From assembly GCA_963575745.1 (NCBI GenBank), contig CAUYUJ010004288.1, positions 1 to 64,000 of the forward strand: a DNA stretch of 64,000 bases, in the 5' to 3' direction. This stretch comes from Prorocentrum cordatum. Its lineage: Eukaryota; Sar; Dinophyceae; Prorocentrales; Prorocentraceae. Made by a program: the position numbers and the translations under genes. Position 1 is the stretch's first letter. Each line of letters opens with the position of its first letter. The notes beneath the pieces are model-generated. The model saw nothing but the letters and a program-made list of their open reading frames with translations, was not told the origin of the DNA and did no database searches. Positions 61,378 to 64,000 of this stretch are shown piece after piece.

Positions 61378-61562
61378 GGGATAGGCTCAGGGGGGATGTA
61401 TCGATTCCACATCGACCACTCATTGCCGATGGGGGCCCGATGGCCCACCCCTCCTAGGACCGTGCTGCTTCGCCATCGAGATCCCATCGCCGATTATCGG
61501 CGGTATATCGCCGATTCCAGCTCGATGCTTCCTCCCCTAAGCCGGGTCCCCTCATGAGGCCG
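61378..61562 (+). repeat. Dispersed repeat, second copy (see 52,206)
   Basis: Collinear with 52,206-52,395. Contains GCCGATTATCGGCGG, a palindromic word of the same kind as in the neighbouring foldback element. Confidence 0.65.
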
Positions 61563-62020
61563 CTAGAGTCGCGTTACGCGCGGCGTCCAACAAGCCGCGC
61601 ATCAAAGGTGACTGGCCTCGGGCCATTCTAGCGTTTAGCCGATGACGAACAAGAACACACGACATGACCATAAGGTTTCGGGGGTACGCGAGGACTTGGA
61701 TGGGCGCTGTCCCCAGTTGGCGGTGCTTCTGGCCCTGCCCCTGGCACGCTGCGTGCGCCATTGATGGGGCTCATCGCGGATCCAAGAAATTCGCAGGAAC
61801 CTTGCAGAGTTGACGTTTATGTATGGCTTGTTATTCTTCTGGGCTGCCTCTCTCACCACTCGGGGGCAGCAAGACACAGCTCAAGTGGGACGAGAGCTCG
61901 GCACATAATGCAGCAGCTGGTACGTAACAGAAGAGATGGACATCAACATTCATTCGCCGAGCAATCTTTGATCAAGCACTGAGGGAACGGGATTCTGGAC
62001 ACCCGCCTTCTATGGAGCGT

Positions 62021-62350
<330 letters not shown>

Positions 62351-62754
62351 CCACTTGGGGGCGTCGATGAGATGGGTGAGAGCTAGGGGTGTGTGGACAG
62401 GCTTACGCCACACCGTCGACCCCTTGGAGCTCTTAGGATGCGTCCGTGTGTTAATTGGACGCTCCCTACAACATATCCTGACGGAGTGGCCCGCACAGGC
62501 AACCAGAGTATACGCGACGAGGAAGAACAGCATGCTGATGAATGCATTTTAGGCATTTGCGCGCCTCCGCGGCAGTCTTGGGGGCCTCTTGGGCTGTCTT
62601 CTGGGTCCCCGTGGCTGTCTTCGGGCCCTTTTGGCCACCTTGACGCCATAGGGTGCGCCCACGAGCTTTTCGGAAGCAGGTGTGTCCGCAGGCACCGTTG
62701 AGGACCCCACGCCGTCCAGATCGGCGAGACCAGGCTGCAGCGGGAAAGGGCTTC

Positions 62755-62913
62755 GGGGAGAGGTTACCGCCGGAACCCTCGTAGAGCTCTTGACGCGCAA
62801 AGTAGTGCTCAGAATGCGATGAGAAATCTATCAGTTCAAAACTGCAAACATGTATTTTCTCAGTGTTATACGAAATTCGTTCCGCCAAGTTTTTGATAGT
62901 AATACTACGGGGA
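62755..62913 (-). repeat. Minus-strand copy of the AT-rich module
   Basis: GTTACCGCCGGAACCCTCGTAGAGCTCTTGACGCGC, in two blocks, followed by GTTCCGCCAAGTTTTTGATAGTAATAC, is the reverse complement of the module end common in 1-32 kb and matches 40,590-40,760. It is the only trace of that mosaic right of 43 kb. Confidence 0.65.
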
Positions 62914-63657
62914 ACCACTTCACACACCGAGAAGACCCCAAGGCGTTGGCGCATCTGCTCAGGGTGTTCACGGCGAGAGCGGGTTCGGGGATTCCACCGG
63001 CTCCGGCCCTCCTTCCGCTTGCCCGCTCGCCCCGCCGGCCCCAGCCTCCCGCCCGCGCGTTCGTGGTCGTCTGCCTGTTCCTTCCCTCTTCCCCCCCCTT
63101 CGCCGGGCAGCAAAGCCTGCGCGTGAGCAGCGTGGAGCCATCATTGTCATAGCTCGGGTGCTCTGAGCAGGGTGCGAGGTGATTTGGAAGCAGTTTCGGG
63201 GCCTCTTGGGTGATCTCGGACTCCACTGGCTCCAGCACCATTCGGGGCGCTTCCGTCCGCTTCCCTCCCGCCCGCCCTTGCGCAGCCGAGGGTGATCCTG
63301 GCGGGGGCCGGCCTTTTCGGCTGCACCCGGCGCCTGGCCCGCCGCGGTATGTTTTTCCCGCATTGGGGCCCCCGTCTCTGCCGCGCTGACAGGGCGGAGG
63401 AGGCGGAGAGAGTCGGCCACGCGCAGAAGGGGATAGGGGGAGACTTGGGGCGCACCCGGGGAACTTGCACACGGGGTACACTGGTGCACCTGAATGTTCA
63501 TTTGTGGCACGCCTTGGGCACAACTGGGGCGCACCCAGGATGCACCTGGGAGGCACCCTGGACGCAGCTGGGAGACACTGGGGATGCACCTGGATGCACG
63601 AGGCATGCTGGAGACCCTGAGGGAGACCTCTCCGGGGACCTCGGGGCACACATTTTG

Positions 63658-63812
63658 GGGAGGAGGAGGAGGATGAGGAGGAGGAGGCTGAGGAGGAGGA
63701 GGAGGAGGAGGAGGAGGAGGGGGACGAGGAGGAGGGGGAGGAGGAGGAAGAGGAGGATGAGGAGGAGGAGGATGAGGAGGAGGAGGAGGAGGCGGAGGAG
63801 GAGGCGGAGGGA
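63658..63812 (+). repeat. (GGA)n microsatellite with GAT/GCG interruptions
   Basis: About 50 trinucleotides. The tract 63,500-63,650 to its left (GGCACGCCTTGGGCACAACTGG, GCACCTGGGAGGCACC) is a degenerate short repeat. 63,813-64,000 shows no gene; the minus-strand frame there enters from the repeat. Confidence 0.9.
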
Positions 63813-64000
63813 TCAGGGTATTGCCCGCGTCCAGCTTTCTGGCATCGTTGCCCTTCGTCTCTTCATCATCGTATTCATCTTCACTGCCAACCGCGACGCG
63901 ACGGGGGCGATTGCTACACATACTGCAGCTCCCTGCCGCCTCGGGGCGCGAAACGTCGCGCGTGACGGCCCCGTTTCAAACCACCCTCCGAAAAGGGAGA

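Overview
The window is nuclear DNA of a dinoflagellate. The diagnostic mark is an exact copy of the 22-nt dinoflagellate spliced leader at 54,331-54,352 on the plus strand, with a one-mismatch copy on the minus strand at 54,099-54,120. Everything else fits a large, retroelement-rich eukaryotic genome: several non-LTR retrotransposons (LINEs), long (GGA)n and (ATC)n microsatellites, almost no host genes, and a 100-N scaffold gap at 59,516-59,615. I cannot name the species.

Layout. 1-10,038 and 17,928-32,000 are a mosaic of a few repeat modules: a tandem unit of about 176 bp, GC-rich modules with ACGCGT palindromes, and a module that begins with CCTCGTAGAGCTC, ends with its reverse complement and is followed by a short inverted repeat (CCGGCGGTAA, 14-nt loop, TTACCGCCGG). 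The loop of that inverted repeat holds AACCAAGGTTGA, which is where the first LINE family (family A) sits. 10,039-15,957 is a nearly intact 5.9-kb family A LINE. It is followed by a 2-kb retrocopy-like insert (15,968-17,927). A second, unoccupied copy of the whole flanking region at about 19,598-23,893 preserves the empty site.

32,000-42,901 holds four more family A copies: a truncated one (32,000-34,466), a full-length but decayed one (34,476-40,340), a 235-bp 3' fragment (41,105-41,339) and a 1.5-kb 3' copy (41,352-42,901). They lie head to tail with target-like sequence between them. Across copies, family A shows a conserved small Cys/aromatic-rich ORF upstream of ORF1 (called ORF0 here), ORF1 and ORF2 in one frame separated by a single UGA followed by C, an xADN motif in place of YADD in the reverse transcriptase, and a C-terminal RNase H-like region whose motifs appear in circularly permuted order.

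43,000-52,650 is mostly non-coding, with degenerate 11-12 bp minisatellites and an ATGCAA-type repeat. A split candidate gene for a secreted zinc metallopeptidase (HEFFH motif) lies at 43,753-44,860, with a possible further exon near 46,200. 52,650-59,515 is built on three (GGA)n tracts. Between the first and second lies a minus-strand 308-aa gene with a spliced-leader relic at its 5' end. Between the second and third lies a different LINE (family B) whose 5' end is exactly a spliced leader. 59,616-64,000 holds simple repeats, two inverted-repeat elements, a dispersed repeat shared with 52.2 kb, and an (ATC)n tract. I see no supported gene there.

All calls are from reading the sequence and its translations by eye. 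No database search, alignment program or structure prediction was run.
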